From contig CAIZFE010000069.1 of the NCBI GenBank assembly GCA_903932145.1, positions 16,462 through 80,461 on the forward strand: 64,000 bases of DNA, given 5' to 3'. Numbering within the stretch: the stretch's first letter is position 1; each line of letters begins with the position of its first letter. This DNA is from an uncultured Rhodopila sp. Its GTDB lineage: Bacteria; Pseudomonadota; Alphaproteobacteria; Acetobacterales; Acetobacteraceae. Made by a program: the position numbers and the translations under genes. The notes beneath the pieces were generated by a model that saw only the letters and a list, made by a program, of their open reading frames with translations, was not told where the DNA came from and ran no database searches. This document shows positions 26,205 through 34,511 of the stretch, piece after piece.

Positions 26205-27026
26205 ATGACATATCGGAGAATTTCAGTGCCCATCTCGCCGTATCACGTCTCCGCCTACAACACCGCCAAAGCGTCCGAGAATAAGATCCACGACGACGCC
26301 ACCGCGCAGCGGTTCGGCTTCAAGGGCGGCTTCGTCGGTGGGGTGAACGTCTATGCCTACATGTCGCATCAGCCGGTGCGGCTTTGGGGCCGGGAATGGC
26401 TGGAACGCGGCACGGGCGAGGCGAAATTCGGCAAGCCGGTCTATGAAAACGACATCGCCGAAGTCTCCGCGGTTGAAGACGCCGACGGGATGGAATTGAC
26501 CGTCCACAGTCAGGGCATCCTCTGCGCGACGGGCCGGGCCGCGTTGCCGGGGGATTTGCCGCCGCCACCGGCGTTGAGCGATTTCAAATCCGTCGCGCCG
26601 CGTTCGGAGCGCGTCAATGCGGACGAATCATCCCTCCAGATCGGCGATTGGTTGGGGATGACTCCTTTGCCGATCACCGAAGCGTTTCACGCGCAGGATC
26701 TCGCCGACATTCGCGAAACCGATCCCATTTACGCTCGGGAGCGTATCGTTCACACAGGAACGATTATTCGCTGCTGCAACTGGGCGCTGACCCACAACGT
26801 GATCTTGCCGGCATGGATCCACATGGGAAGCGCGGTGCGCAATCTCGGCCTTGCCCGTGTGGGTGACACGCTGAACATAAGGGCGCGGGTTACCAAGAAC
26901 TACGAGCACAAGGGCCACAAATGGGTGGAACTTGATGCGATGGTGGTTGCCAACGAAACAACCCCGATCATCCACGCGACGCACATCGCGATCTATCGGC
27001 CTCGGCAATTGGCCGAGGCGGCGTAA
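26205..27026 (+). CDS. Hotdog-fold (MaoC-like) protein of unknown substrate
   Basis: A 273-residue soluble protein. The segment AQRFGFKGGFVGGVNVYAYM resembles the active-site helix region of double-hotdog hydratases and thioesterases, and IRARVTKNYEHKGHKWVELD resembles the central hotdog strands. It probably acts on an acyl-CoA or similar thioester. Two starts are possible: ATG at 26205 and GTG at 26226, the latter with a well-placed GGAGAA at 26215-26220. The gene ends in front of a strong terminator-like hairpin and follows the VOC gene on the same strand. The precise reaction cannot be assigned. Confidence 0.65.
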   Translation: MTYRRISVPISPYHVSAYNTAKASENKIHDDATAQRFGFKGGFVGGVNVYAYMSHQPVRLWGREWLERGTGEAKFGKPVYENDIAEVSAVEDADGMELTVHSQGILCATGRAALPGDLPPPPALSDFKSVAPRSERVNADESSLQIGDWLGMTPLPITEAFHAQDLADIRETDPIYARERIVHTGTIIRCCNWALTHNVILPAWIHMGSAVRNLGLARVGDTLNIRARVTKNYEHKGHKWVELDAMVVANETTPIIHATHIAIYRPRQLAEAA

Positions 27027-27066
27027 CGGCGACGGACATACCGTAACAAATATCGGACAATCCCGG

Positions 27067-27105
27067 GGCGCTGCCTAAACATTAGGCGGTGCCGTTTTGC
27101 GTTTT
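27067..27105 (+). terminator. Rho-independent-type terminator after the hotdog gene
   Basis: GCCTAA (27073-27078) pairs with TTAGGC (27082-27087) around an ACA loop. The stem extends outward to about 12 pairs (27067-27078 with 27082-27093) including two wobble pairs. GTTTTGCGTTTTT follows. The site lies 40 bases after the stop at 27026 and separates this transcript from the ammonium transporter. Confidence 0.7.
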
Positions 27106-27204
27106 TCCCTCTAAATGCCGGTCATATGCTTGTCACAAGCGCAACCGGCGCTGCCCATTAATGAGGCGATCAGCCTTTTCCGCGAGCCCCCATCGCCGCT
27201 GATT

Positions 27205-27221
27205 CTGGCACGTTTCTTGAT
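27205..27221 (+). promoter_or_regulatory. Sigma-54-type promoter of the ammonium transporter gene
   Basis: CTGGCACGTTTCTTGAT matches the sigma-54 consensus TGGCACG-N4-TTGCW except for one base in the -12 element (TTGA for TTGC). It lies 30 bases upstream of the amt ATG, which would give a short leader. Nitrogen-regulated amt genes are usually driven by sigma-54 with NtrC, so position and function agree. Confidence 0.65.
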
Positions 27222-27250
27222 ATGTCCGGAACGATGCCGGGAGCTTAACG

Positions 27251-28513
27251 ATGCAAAATGTGGAACCGGGCGATGTCGCCTGGGTGCTTGTCAGTACCGT
27301 CCTGGTGCTGCTGATGACCGTGCCGGGGCTGGCTCTGTTTTATGCCGGGATGGTTCGTAAGAAGAACGTGCTCGCCATCATGATGCAGTCGTTCTTTCTG
27401 TGTGCGGCGATGACCGTCGTTTGGATGGTGGCCGGCTATTCCCTGGCATTTGGCAACGGCAACGCCTGGATCGGCGATTTCTCCCGGTTGTTCCTGAATG
27501 GTCTGGCTGACGGATGGGATAAGCCGTTTACCCTCGGCGCCGGGACCACGAACGCTCTGCCGACGACCATACCGGAGAGCGTCTTCGTGATGTTCCAGAT
27601 GGCGTTCGCGATCATTACTCCGGCCGTGGTGACCGGAAGCTGTGCCGATCGCATGAAGTTCTCCGCATTGATGATGTTTTTCACGATGTGGTCTCTGGTG
27701 GTTTACGCCCCGCTCGCGCATTGGGTCTGGAGCCCGAATGGCTGGCTGGCGGTCATGGGCGTCGCCGACTTCGCCGGTGGCACCGTGGTTGAGATCAACT
27801 GCGGCGTCTCCGGCCTGGTCTGCGCCCTGATGCTCGGCCGCCGCCTGGGCTATGGACAAGAAAACATGGCGCCCTGGAATCTGAGCTATGCCGTGATCGG
27901 TGCGTCCTTGCTCTGGGTGGGCTGGATGGGCTTCAACTCCGGTGGTGCGCTCGGGGCCAACGGCCGAGCCGGTATGGCGGTGCTGGTGACGCAGATCGCG
28001 GCGGCGGGGGCGACGTTATCGTGGACGTTCGCGGAGTGGTTCCTGCGTGGAAAACCATCAGTGTTGGGCGCGATTTCGGGTGCGGTGGCGGGCCTGGTAG
28101 CGATTACACCGGCTTCCGGGTTCGTCTTGCCGGGGCCGGCCCTGGCGCTCGGCCTCGTCGCCGGCGCCGCATGCTTCTGGACGGCAACCACAATGAAGGC
28201 GGCGTTCAAGTATGACGACAGTCTGGACGCGTTCGGCGTGCATGGCATCGGCGGAATGCTCGGGATGCTGGCGACGGGTTGGTTCGCTTTCGGTCCGTTG
28301 TCGGCGACGAAGGATGCACCGGCGGGCGTGTATTTTGGTGGATCGTCTCTGCTGGCGGTCCAGGCGGTCGCCGTCCTGGCAACGATCGCCTATTGCGCTT
28401 CTGCCAGTTGGGTCTTGCTGAAGATCACCGACGCTGTCGTGGGGCTGCGGGTTACTTCAGAGGAGGAGCGGGAAGGGCTGGATATCGTGCTGCACGGTGA
28501 ACAGGTGTTTTGA
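27251..28513 (+). CDS. amt: Ammonium transporter, Amt/MEP family, with Glu at the first twin-His position
   Basis: A 420-residue inner-membrane protein with eleven predicted helices that conducts ammonium. Family marks include GLALFYAGMVRKKN, AFAIITPAVVTG (Phe gate region), DFAGGTVVEIN, GWMGFNSGGALGAN and DAFGVHGIGGMLG. The second pore histidine is present in FGVHG. The first, normally TVVHIN, is Glu here (GTG-GTT-GAG-ATC at about 27786-27797). The gene stands alone without glnK. A sigma-54-like promoter precedes it, suggesting induction under nitrogen limitation, and a hairpin follows the stop. Confidence 0.95.
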   Translation: MQNVEPGDVAWVLVSTVLVLLMTVPGLALFYAGMVRKKNVLAIMMQSFFLCAAMTVVWMVAGYSLAFGNGNAWIGDFSRLFLNGLADGWDKPFTLGAGTTNALPTTIPESVFVMFQMAFAIITPAVVTGSCADRMKFSALMMFFTMWSLVVYAPLAHWVWSPNGWLAVMGVADFAGGTVVEINCGVSGLVCALMLGRRLGYGQENMAPWNLSYAVIGASLLWVGWMGFNSGGALGANGRAGMAVLVTQIAAAGATLSWTFAEWFLRGKPSVLGAISGAVAGLVAITPASGFVLPGPALALGLVAGAACFWTATTMKAAFKYDDSLDAFGVHGIGGMLGMLATGWFAFGPLSATKDAPAGVYFGGSSLLAVQAVAVLATIAYCASASWVLLKITDAVVGLRVTSEEEREGLDIVLHGEQVF

Positions 28514-28523
28514 ATACGACCGG

Positions 28524-28544
28524 TTCACCGCGGATTGCGGTGAA
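28524..28544 (+). terminator. Hairpin after the ammonium transporter gene
   Basis: TTCACCGC (28524-28531) and GCGGTGAA (28537-28544) form a perfect 8-bp stem with a GGATT loop, 11 bases after the amt stop. No uninterrupted T-run follows (GGTTTGACATTTTA), so it may stabilise the 3' end rather than terminate efficiently. Confidence 0.5.
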
Positions 28545-28697
28545 GGCCATGGTTTGACATTTTAGCGCCGATGAGTTCGGGGTGCAGGCGGAATATCGGA
28601 TCAGCCGCCCGTGCCGGACCGCTATGGAGTTACGGCCCTCGCAACCATGGCATGGGTGCATCTGTGCGGGTCAATGTGCGATTGTCACATCACTTAC

Positions 28698-29027
28698 ATG
28701 GATGCATCTCGCGTGCACGAACGCTCTCCCCCGTCGGCTGAACAGGTGATCGCGGCCCTGCGTGCCCATAACCGAGAACTGCGCGAGGCCGGCATTCGCC
28801 ATTTGTCGGTTTTCGGTTCGGTTGCACGTGGTGACGCCCGGGACGAAAGCGATGTGGATCTCGCAGTGGACCTTGATTCAGCGGCCGGGGGCGGGCTCTT
28901 CCGATTGATAGGGCTCCAGCGGCGGCTAAGCGAGATCCTTCAGCGCGCCATGGACATTCTGCCCGAGCCTGTGGAAAACCCGCGCCTACAGCAGCGGATC
29001 GACCGGGACCGCCGCCGTGCCTTCTAA
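28698..29027 (+). CDS. MNT-type nucleotidyltransferase-fold protein (orphan MntA-like antitoxin)
   Basis: A 109-residue soluble protein of the minimal nucleotidyltransferase family. The motif FGSVARGDARDESDVDLAVD contains the GS and D-x-D residues that bind metal and NTP. In HEPN/MNT toxin-antitoxin pairs the MNT protein neutralises a HEPN ribonuclease by AMP transfer. No HEPN gene follows: the next gene is on the other strand and its stop lies 57 bases away. The ATG at 28698 was chosen because upstream residues do not resemble the family. It may be an orphan antitoxin or a stand-alone adenylyltransferase. Confidence 0.75.
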   Translation: MDASRVHERSPPSAEQVIAALRAHNRELREAGIRHLSVFGSVARGDARDESDVDLAVDLDSAAGGGLFRLIGLQRRLSEILQRAMDILPEPVENPRLQQRIDRDRRRAF

Positions 29028-29084
29028 GCACGATCCGATCGATTGCCCCCGAACATTGACCGCGCGGACTGATCTGGGAGTGCC

Positions 29085-30476
29085 TTAAACCGCCTGCGTC
29101 CCCGTCAGCCGCAGGAAGCTGATCACGCACGCAAAGCCGGAAAACACCGCTCCCGCTGTCAGCGCGAAGCTCACCCCGGCAGCGATGTCCCCGTGCGTCA
29201 GCGCAAAGATCACCGCAACCATAACACCGCCAATCGTCTGCCCGGTCAGCCTCGCCGTGGATACCACCCCGCTCGCCACCCCGCTGCGAGACCGAGGCGC
29301 CGCCGAGATCAGCGCTCGGTTGTTCGGCGACTGGAAGAACCCGAAGCCGATGCCACACACCATCATGCGCCACACCACATCGAGGAACGGTGGGTCGGCC
29401 GGCAACGCCAGCATCAACAGCAAGCCGACGGTCAATACCGCCAAGCCGATCCCGCCCAACAGTCCGGCCGGATACTTGTCCGACAGCCGCCCGGCGATCG
29501 GCGCCACGACCACCACAACCGCCGGCCACGGTGTAATCAGCAGCCCGATCCGCGACTGCGACATCCCGCCCGCCACGGCGAAGTAGAACGGCAGCGCCAG
29601 GAAGGCGACCGTCTGTGCGCTGTAAGAACAAACCGACGTCGCCACCGACAATGCGAACACCGGTTTGCGAAACAAATCCACCGGCAGCATCGGCGCCGCC
29701 ATCCGGTTCTGCCGGCGAATGAACACCACGCACGCTATGGATCCCCCGATCAACTCGACCGAGACCCACACAGGGTCCTGGCCGTGGCCGATACCATCCA
29801 GCCCCACCAGCAGCAGCCCGAACGTCGCCGCATTCAGCACCGCGCTGATCCAATCGAACCGATGCCCCGATTGCGGTGTGTCCGGCAACGACCGCAGGGC
29901 GAGCCAGACCGCAAGCACACCGAATGGCACGTTAATGGTGAACAGCCAGTGCCAGGATGCGACCGACAGGATCGCCGCCGCCAGCGACGGGCCGGCGGCG
30001 GAACAGGTGGCCACGATCAGCGCGACGGTCGCGATACCGCTGCCGAGTTGCGACCGCGGCACGATGTAGCGCACCAGGGCGGTGTTGACGCTCATGATGC
30101 CTGCCGCGCCGAAGCCCTGTAGCACGCGCGCCGCCACCAGCATGGGCAGTGTGTCAGCCAGCCCGCAGGCCAGGGACGCGACGGTGAACACGCCAAGTCC
30201 CCACATATACACGCGGCGATAGCCGGAGATGTCGCCCAGTGCCGACAGCGGCAGCAGGCTGACGGTCACCGCCAACTGATAGGCGTTCACCACCCAGATC
30301 GTTTCCGCCGGCGTCGCGCGCAGTTCGTGCGCCATCGCGGGCAGGGCGATGTTGGCGATCGCCACGCTCAGCACCGAAATCGCGATGGCGATGGCAACGG
30401 TCAGCATCGCCGCCCGGCGTTCGCGTGGCGGCAGGCCGTCGGCGTCCTCGGTCTGTCGCGTGATCGTTGTGTTCAT
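29085..30476 (-). CDS. MFS drug exporter, DHA2 (14-helix) type
   Basis: A 463-residue membrane protein of the EmrB/QacA branch. It shows IANIALPAMAHELRATPAET and WVVNAYQLAVTVSLLPLSAL, the usual DHA2 start, followed by GDISGYRRVYMWG (motif A) and RVLQGFGAAGIMSVNTALV (motif B), with FFQSPNNRALI late in the protein. It should export hydrophobic compounds using the proton gradient. It diverges from the thioesterase gene with 47 bases between start codons. No adjacent regulator is visible. Confidence 0.88.
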   Translation of the reverse strand: MNTTITRQTEDADGLPPRERRAAMLTVAIAIAISVLSVAIANIALPAMAHELRATPAETIWVVNAYQLAVTVSLLPLSALGDISGYRRVYMWGLGVFTVASLACGLADTLPMLVAARVLQGFGAAGIMSVNTALVRYIVPRSQLGSGIATVALIVATCSAAGPSLAAAILSVASWHWLFTINVPFGVLAVWLALRSLPDTPQSGHRFDWISAVLNAATFGLLLVGLDGIGHGQDPVWVSVELIGGSIACVVFIRRQNRMAAPMLPVDLFRKPVFALSVATSVCSYSAQTVAFLALPFYFAVAGGMSQSRIGLLITPWPAVVVVVAPIAGRLSDKYPAGLLGGIGLAVLTVGLLLMLALPADPPFLDVVWRMMVCGIGFGFFQSPNNRALISAAPRSRSGVASGVVSTARLTGQTIGGVMVAVIFALTHGDIAAGVSFALTAGAVFSGFACVISFLRLTGTQAV

Positions 30477-30523
30477 GTGGACAACTTGACCGACGACGGC
30501 TTCCCCAACAAGGTGCGCCCATC

Positions 30524-30997
30524 ATGAGCAAACCTGTCATCGAATATCACGACGTTGTCCGGCCGGAGTGGATCGACTCCAACGGGCACCTGAACCTCGC
30601 CTATTACTGCGTCGTGTTCGATTACGCGACTGACGCGCTGTACACGGCCCTGAACATCGGCGATGCGTATCGGGAGGTGTCGGGGAACTCCTGTTTCACC
30701 GCCGAAACGCACACGCTTTACGAACGCGAGGTGCATCTCGGCGACAAATTGCTGGTGAAGGCGTGGCTGCTCGGGGCCGACAGTAAGCGGCTGCATTATT
30801 TCCACGAGATGTTTCACGTCGAAAGCGGCGAACGATCGGCGGTGCAGGAGTTGATGGCGCTGCACATCGACATGAGCGTCCGCCGTGTGGCACCGTATCC
30901 GCCAGAGCAATACGCGGCCTTGCAACAGGCGGTGGCGGAATACGCTCCGGTGGAATTGCCCAAGGGCGCCGGGCGGAGGATCGCGCTACCGGGGTAG
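30524..30997 (+). CDS. Acyl-CoA thioesterase, hotdog fold
   Basis: A 157-residue cytoplasmic protein with the 4HBT-type pattern DVVRPEWIDSNGHLNLAYYC, where Asp and Asn-Gly-His form the active-site region. It resembles the carnitine-catabolism betainyl-CoA thioesterase family and should hydrolyse a short acyl-CoA. The ATG at 30524 begins MSKPVIEYH, the natural domain start. The LLM flavin oxidoreductase begins 20 bases after its stop on the same strand, so the two are likely cotranscribed. The exact acyl-CoA is unknown. Confidence 0.8.
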   Translation: MSKPVIEYHDVVRPEWIDSNGHLNLAYYCVVFDYATDALYTALNIGDAYREVSGNSCFTAETHTLYEREVHLGDKLLVKAWLLGADSKRLHYFHEMFHVESGERSAVQELMALHIDMSVRRVAPYPPEQYAALQQAVAEYAPVELPKGAGRRIALPG

Positions 30998-31017
30998 TTC
31001 AAAGGGGGGAAAAGACC

Positions 31018-32271
31018 ATGAAACTCATGTGGTTCCATCTGATGCCTTACACCGAGCTGCCGGAGAATTTCCGGGGCAAGCATCCCTCGGTTTGGGTGGA
31101 TATCCATTCGTCTCTGTTCGATCCCAAACGCGCCCATCTTATGTACAACGATTTCATGGACGAGCTGGAATACGCCGCCGAGTGCGGCTTCGATGCGGTC
31201 TGCGTCAATGAGCATCATTCCAACGGTTACGGACTGATGCCGTCTCCCAACCTGATCGCATCGTCTCTCGCTCGGCGGACCAGCGATACGGCGCTGTGCG
31301 TGATGGGGAACTCGCTGGCGCTGTACAACCCGCCGACGCGGGTGGCGGAAGAATTCGCGATGATCGATTGTATTTCCGGCGGCCGGTTGATCGCCGGATT
31401 CCCGGTCGGTTCGCCGATGGACACCTGTTACGCATATGGTCAGAACCCGTCGATGCTGCGCGAACGCTATCTCGAGGCGCACGACCTGATCGTTCGCGCC
31501 TGGACGGACAAAGACACCTTCACCTTCAACGGCCGCTACAACCAGCAGCGCTATGTGAATGTCTGGCCGCGCCCGGTGCAGAATTCTCCGCACCCGCCGA
31601 TCTGGGTGCCCGGCGGCGGGTCGGTTGAGACATGGCGGTGGTGCGCTGAGAAAGACTACGTTTACTGTTATCTGTCCTACTACGGCTACAAGATCGGGCA
31701 GGCGACGATGAACGGTTTTTGGAACGAGATGTCTCGTTTGGGCAAGGATCGGAACCCAAACCGAGCGGGTTTCCTGCAATTCGTCGGTGTGGGGGAAAGC
31801 CGGCAGCACGCCATGGACCTGTATGGCGCGGCGGCCGAATATTTCTACGGCAACTGCCTGCACATCGATCCAAGGTTCGCGACGCCTCCAGGCTATACGA
31901 CCGAGGCAACGCAAAGGATGGGTCTGGAAAGCCAGGTTGCGAAAGCGGCGACCTACACCGAAAAATTCAATACGCTGGCGCGGGAGATGGATGCGATCGT
32001 GGACAACGGTTACGTCATCATCGGGTCACCGGATGAGGTCGCGGAACAGCTTCGGGAAGTCGCGACGCAACTGAACGTTGGCAACCTGATGTTGCTATTG
32101 CAGTTCGGGAACATGAATAAGGAACTGACCCGCTACAATACAGGATTGTTTGCGGACAAGGTGCAGCCGAAACTGGCGCCATTGTTCAGCGAGTGGGAAC
32201 ACCGTTGGTGGCCGCGCCCGATGGGGACGGCCCAAAGGGCGGCGGTGCCGGCCTATTTGGCGGCGGAGTAA
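31018..32271 (+). CDS. LLM-class flavin-dependent oxidoreductase (bacterial luciferase-like monooxygenase)
   Basis: A 417-residue TIM-barrel flavoenzyme that would use FMN or F420 to oxygenate an organic substrate. Typical segments are VCVNEHHSNGYGLMPSPNLI, the SGGRLIAGFPVGSPMD loop, and RPVQNSPHPPIWVPGGGSV. A GGGGGGAAAAG ribosome site precedes the ATG. It pairs with the thioesterase upstream. The GRLIAGFPVG and ERYLEAHDLIVRAW motifs are shared with alkanal and nitrilotriacetate monooxygenase relatives, but the substrate is not readable. Confidence 0.87.
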   Translation: MKLMWFHLMPYTELPENFRGKHPSVWVDIHSSLFDPKRAHLMYNDFMDELEYAAECGFDAVCVNEHHSNGYGLMPSPNLIASSLARRTSDTALCVMGNSLALYNPPTRVAEEFAMIDCISGGRLIAGFPVGSPMDTCYAYGQNPSMLRERYLEAHDLIVRAWTDKDTFTFNGRYNQQRYVNVWPRPVQNSPHPPIWVPGGGSVETWRWCAEKDYVYCYLSYYGYKIGQATMNGFWNEMSRLGKDRNPNRAGFLQFVGVGESRQHAMDLYGAAAEYFYGNCLHIDPRFATPPGYTTEATQRMGLESQVAKAATYTEKFNTLAREMDAIVDNGYVIIGSPDEVAEQLREVATQLNVGNLMLLLQFGNMNKELTRYNTGLFADKVQPKLAPLFSEWEHRWWPRPMGTAQRAAVPAYLAAE

Positions 32272-32300
32272 TGGCGGTCTGCATCAAGGCGAGATGATCC

Positions 32301-32525
32301 CGACAAGCCGCATAGGCGTCAATATAAACGGTCGGAAGCGAATATTGTTCTCCGGACGAGGCTTCGTTCTCTCCGTCTTGCCTCCCTAGGCATCAAGATA
32401 AGCCGTCGGGTGGGGAGGATTTACCCATTCGTCATGACCGGGCTTGGCCCGGTCACCCACGACTTTGCTTGGCGCGGCGCAGGAAGTCCCGGGTGGCCGG
32501 GCCAAGCCCGGCCATGACGAATGGG
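32301..32525. repeat. Palindromic repeat cluster, family A with associated module
   Basis: Two arms of 42 bases (32424-32465 and 32484-32525) are near-perfect reverse complements around an 18-base loop. Each arm is a family A unit beginning CCCATTCGTCATGACCGGGC. A second module, CCTAGGCATCAAGATAAGCC near 32387-32406 with a weaker copy at about 32308-32330, precedes it as in the cluster at 39.5 kb. The whole gap between the LLM gene and the cupin gene (32272-32564) holds only these repeats. Confidence 0.85.
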
Positions 32526-32564
32526 GAAGCGGTTTCCACCTGACGCGGTTGTTTCGGGGCCGCC

Positions 32565-32981
32565 TTACGTCACCGGCGCGGGCACCGCGTTGTAATCAGC
32601 ATCGGAAACATGCTGGAACCAGGCGGTGCCCTCGCCCTTGTCGTTCAGTTCCGACATCGCAAGGTGCGAAAACAGCTTGCCGGGAGCCGAACCGTGCCAA
32701 TGGCGAACATCCGGCGGGATGATCACGGTATCGCCCGCGCGGATTTCCTGCACCTGTTCGCCCTCCCGTTGCACCCGCCCGGCGCCGGACAGGCAGAACA
32801 ACGTCTGGCCGACCGGATGGCTGTGCCACGCGGTGCGCGCACCCGGCGTGAACGACACGACCGACCCGCGCATGCGGGACGGGGCCACGCCGACAACAAC
32901 CTCATCCGAGAACACCGTGCCGGTGAAATTCGACGCAGGCGCGATATTGGTTTTCCGGGCCGAGGACCGAAGGATTTTCAT
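32565..32981 (-). CDS. Cupin-domain protein, (R)-mandelonitrile lyase-like
   Basis: A 138-residue single-domain cupin. FTPGARTAWHSHPVGQTLFC and the later HWHGSAPGKLFSHLAMSE give the His ligands of a metal site; QREGEQVQEIRAGDTVIIPP is the usual linking strand. The pattern closely follows the manganese-type (R)-hydroxynitrile lyase cupins. The true role in most bacteria of this group is unknown and could be an isomerase or dioxygenase. The ATG at 32981 has AGGGAG 7 bases upstream. It stands alone, with a repeat cluster on its 3' side. Confidence 0.8.
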   Translation of the reverse strand: MKILRSSARKTNIAPASNFTGTVFSDEVVVGVAPSRMRGSVVSFTPGARTAWHSHPVGQTLFCLSGAGRVQREGEQVQEIRAGDTVIIPPDVRHWHGSAPGKLFSHLAMSELNDKGEGTAWFQHVSDADYNAVPAPVT

Positions 32982-33092
32982 GGACAGTCTCCCTGATTGC
33001 CGAAACATCGGCGGTTTATCGCCGCCATGATAGGGCGCCCGGGGAAATCGACAAGCTTCGCACCAGGGAATGCTTTAACGGCGCCGCTGGCT

Positions 33093-34511
33093 ATGATACG
33101 GAGCCGTGATGGTTCCGATCGGGCCATCGTAGCGACCGCAGGGGCCTTTCCGACCGTGAACGCAATTCCGCCGACCGCACCGACCGCGACGATTCACGAT
33201 CGGGTCCACCCGGGCGGATGGGGTGTGGATCAGCGGAAGACGATCTATCTGTGCGCTCTGGCCCTTGGCGCCTGCGTGTTCTTCGCCACGATCTATGGCC
33301 AGATCATCTGGGCCTCTTACAGGGAGCAGACGCCGGGGCACTTGCCGCTTTATGGCGATTTCTTCGCGCTCTGGTCTTACGCGAAAGTCATTGCGACGCA
33401 TCCCGTGGCCGAACTGTACGACTTCGCGGTCCTGCATGCACGACAGATCGATCTCGGCATGGATCCCGCGCAAATCTTTCCATTTCCCTATCCGCCCATT
33501 TTCATATTCCTCGTTTCTCCCCTCAGTCTCTTTCAGTACGAGGTGGATTATCTGATTTGGACATTTGGCACCCTGGCGTTGCTGGTCTGGGTGGTCTGGA
33601 AAACCTGTTCCCGTTTGCCACTGTGTTTGTTCGGTCTGATCGTCGCGCCCGTCACCACAGCAACAATTTTTGCCGGGCAAGGTGGTTTTCTCGCGGCCTC
33701 ACTGATGACGGCCGGCATCCGGATTACGTCGTCGAGGCCCATCGTTGCGGGAATCCTGCTCGGCCTTCTGAGTTACAAACCACAGCTTGGATTGCTGATA
33801 CCGGTGGCCCTCGCCGCCGCCGGACTTTGGACCGTTTTTGCCGCGGCCTGTATCACGGTGATCGGGATGGCAGCCGCGGCGACGCTTGCCTTCGGTTCGG
33901 ACATCTGGGCCACCTGGTTGGCGATGCTGCCAGCCTATGCAGACCTGTTCGACAATGTTACGACTCCGCTGAAATCCAGACCGACCATCATGGCGAACCT
34001 ACAGTTGCTGGGTGTCCCGCTGATATGGGCGCGGGCGGTGCAGGCGACGGTTTCCGCAGCCGTGGCGATTGTGGTTTGGCGATGCTTTCGTCGGAATACG
34101 GCGCCAACAGGTCTCGATGTGGCAAAGCGGCGCTTGCGTGTCCTGTCGTCATTGCCTTCGCGCACCATGACGAGGAAGGTGATTGCGGTCGGGAACACCA
34201 AAACGAGAACTGCTGATACGGGACGTTTGGCCGCCGCGGCGCTTTTGGTCGGCACGGTGCTGACTACACCGCATGCCTTTGTCTACGATTTGCCTATGGT
34301 CACCGTGGCCATGGTTCTGTTCATCGACGACCGGGTGAAGACGAGTGCGATCTTTAGTTCAATGGAAGTCCTGATTCTGGTCCTGGCGATGCTGTTCCCG
34401 GTCGTCATGATGTTAAAAGACATTGCAGTGCCGATCAGCGCGGTATCCTTGCTACTCCTGTTCGGCGTGATCGTCAGAGCCCCAAGCCGCGCTGGCGGCG
34501 AAACGGCTTAA
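33093..34511 (+). CDS. Membrane glycosyltransferase-like protein, DUF2029/GT87 family, carrying an in-frame repeat
   Basis: A 472-residue polytopic membrane protein. LYGDFFALWSYAKVIATHPVAELYD, with its Asp, matches the first periplasmic loop of GT87 polyprenol-phosphate sugar transferases, and LLSYKPQLGLLIPVALAA matches a conserved later helix. About ten helices are predicted. Residues about 355-374, encoded by 34159-34214, are a hydrophilic insert (SRTMTRKVIAVGNTKTRT) that is a copy of the repeat also present in the family 9 glycosyltransferase gene. The start is uncertain: ATG 33093 or the GTG at 33154. It converges with the MaoC gene, and the stop codons overlap at 34508-34511. Confidence 0.75.
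   Translation: MIRSRDGSDRAIVATAGAFPTVNAIPPTAPTATIHDRVHPGGWGVDQRKTIYLCALALGACVFFATIYGQIIWASYREQTPGHLPLYGDFFALWSYAKVIATHPVAELYDFAVLHARQIDLGMDPAQIFPFPYPPIFIFLVSPLSLFQYEVDYLIWTFGTLALLVWVVWKTCSRLPLCLFGLIVAPVTTATIFAGQGGFLAASLMTAGIRITSSRPIVAGILLGLLSYKPQLGLLIPVALAAAGLWTVFAAACITVIGMAAAATLAFGSDIWATWLAMLPAYADLFDNVTTPLKSRPTIMANLQLLGVPLIWARAVQATVSAAVAIVVWRCFRRNTAPTGLDVAKRRLRVLSSLPSRTMTRKVIAVGNTKTRTADTGRLAAAALLVGTVLTTPHAFVYDLPMVTVAMVLFIDDRVKTSAIFSSMEVLILVLAMLFPVVMMLKDIAVPISAVSLLLLFGVIVRAPSRAGGETA
34159..34214 (+). repeat. Palindromic repeat family B, half element inside the GT87-like gene
   Basis: The first 18 bases, CGCGCACCATGACGAGGA, are identical to the reverse complement of 40323-40340. The remaining 38 align at roughly 70-75% identity (both contain GAACACCAAAA) with 40285-40322. 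It is read in the + frame as Arg/Thr/Lys-rich protein, in a different frame from the other copy. Confidence 0.75.
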
